A stretch of DNA of 64,000 bases from Symsagittifera roscoffensis (lineage: Eukaryota > Xenacoelomorpha > Acoela > Convolutidae): contig NC_087067.1 in the NCBI RefSeq assembly GCF_963678635.1, forward strand, positions 51,326,233 to 51,390,232. Direction: 5' to 3'. Of the stretch, positions 63,402 through 64,000 are shown piece by piece; positions within the stretch are counted from its first letter, which is position 1; every line of letters starts with the position of its first letter. The notes below the pieces were generated by a model. That model worked only from the letters and a program-made list of their open reading frames with translations, was not told where the DNA came from and searched no databases. A program made the position numbers and the translations under genes.

Positions 63402-64000
63402 ATAAGTCTCGAACAAGACCTTACTAGATTAGAATTAACCAAAAATAGATTAGAAATTAGACAAAAACATTTACAAAATGTTATACGACAATAATTTAAT
63501 TGAAATGTCTCTCCGACTCAATAGATCAGAGCCAATATTCCGAACCATAATAGAACTACCCGGAATTGGAAGAAGACATCGAACCAAAGACGACATACGA
63601 CAAAGTAGAAACTTGCCGTATAGTTATATGATAGTTCGGCAAAAGCCAGAACAAACTTTTATATTTCGAATACTACTTGCAATGAATTTAGATTTCCATT
63701 TGCAAACATAAAACCTTGAAGTTAATCTTCAAAATCATTTCAGGCGCTAAACAAAATTAATATTATACAATAACGATTGATAAAAAGATCTAAGATCGTT
63801 TTCCTAAAACTCTGCAGTATTATACAAAACATGTTTGAAAAATATTTATTGGAAAATAAAAATAAAAATAAAAATTAGTAGCATGACAATAAATGGTTAG
63901 TAATCATAAATCATCTTGTTGTTCCAGCTTCATCATCTAAAACATAACAGCAATCATCAACTCACTAATATCATCAAAACACTAAATCTTTCCTTTACAC
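63402..64000 (+). mobile_element. Leader and start of the retroelement interior (cut by window end)
   Basis: An open frame of 77 codons at 63478-63711 sits where a gag start would be expected. It is basic, has no recognised domain and stops early, so it may be leader sequence or a broken gag. The rest lies outside the window. Confidence 0.4.

Overview
The window looks like repeat-dense nuclear DNA of an invertebrate animal. It is AT-rich and has spliced genes with GT-AG introns, a BarH-class homeobox gene, LTR retroelements, tRNA-derived SINE-like pieces and many short non-autonomous DNA elements. A 200-base run of N marks an assembly gap. There are no bacterial operons, ribosome binding sites or CRISPR arrays. 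A repeat-rich appendicularian tunicate would fit the mix of short introns, SINEs and small non-autonomous elements, but this is only a guess; the sequence itself supports no more than 'invertebrate metazoan'.

Layout. 1-2 kb: the 3' part of a broken LTR-retroelement pol gene (integrase). 2-13 kb: gene-free DNA dominated by one element family. Its copies start TTGTTCCGACTTTCG and end with a small GC hairpin followed by GAGCAGTCTTG; the end structure resembles Helentron-associated elements (HINEs). 12.4-12.7 kb: a separate 295-bp inverted-repeat element with a GC-rich, foldable core. 13.1-14.6 kb: the last two exons of an unidentified plus-strand gene. 14.6-23 kb: AT-rich DNA with MITE-like pieces and a solo LTR. 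23.2-36.5 kb and 38.1-52.5 kb: two direct copies of one 13-14 kb segment. The second copy contains a further 1,981-bp tandem duplication and the first an expanded G-rich minisatellite. 52.5-58.2 kb: AT-rich spacer with an old local duplication and an inverted-repeat element. 58.2-60.1 kb: a four-exon BARHL-like homeobox gene on the minus strand, the best-supported gene here. 60.1-63 kb: its upstream region, with a tRNA-derived SINE. 63.0 kb to the end: a 5' LTR, primer-binding site and the start of a retroelement that runs out of the window.

Only the BARHL-like gene and the 13-14 kb exon pair look like host genes. Most other long open frames lie in repeats and show no coding signature. The main unexplained structures are the HINE-like family, the 12.4 kb element, a near-perfect 25-bp hairpin at 3.05 kb, and the long inverted repeats inside the duplicated segment.
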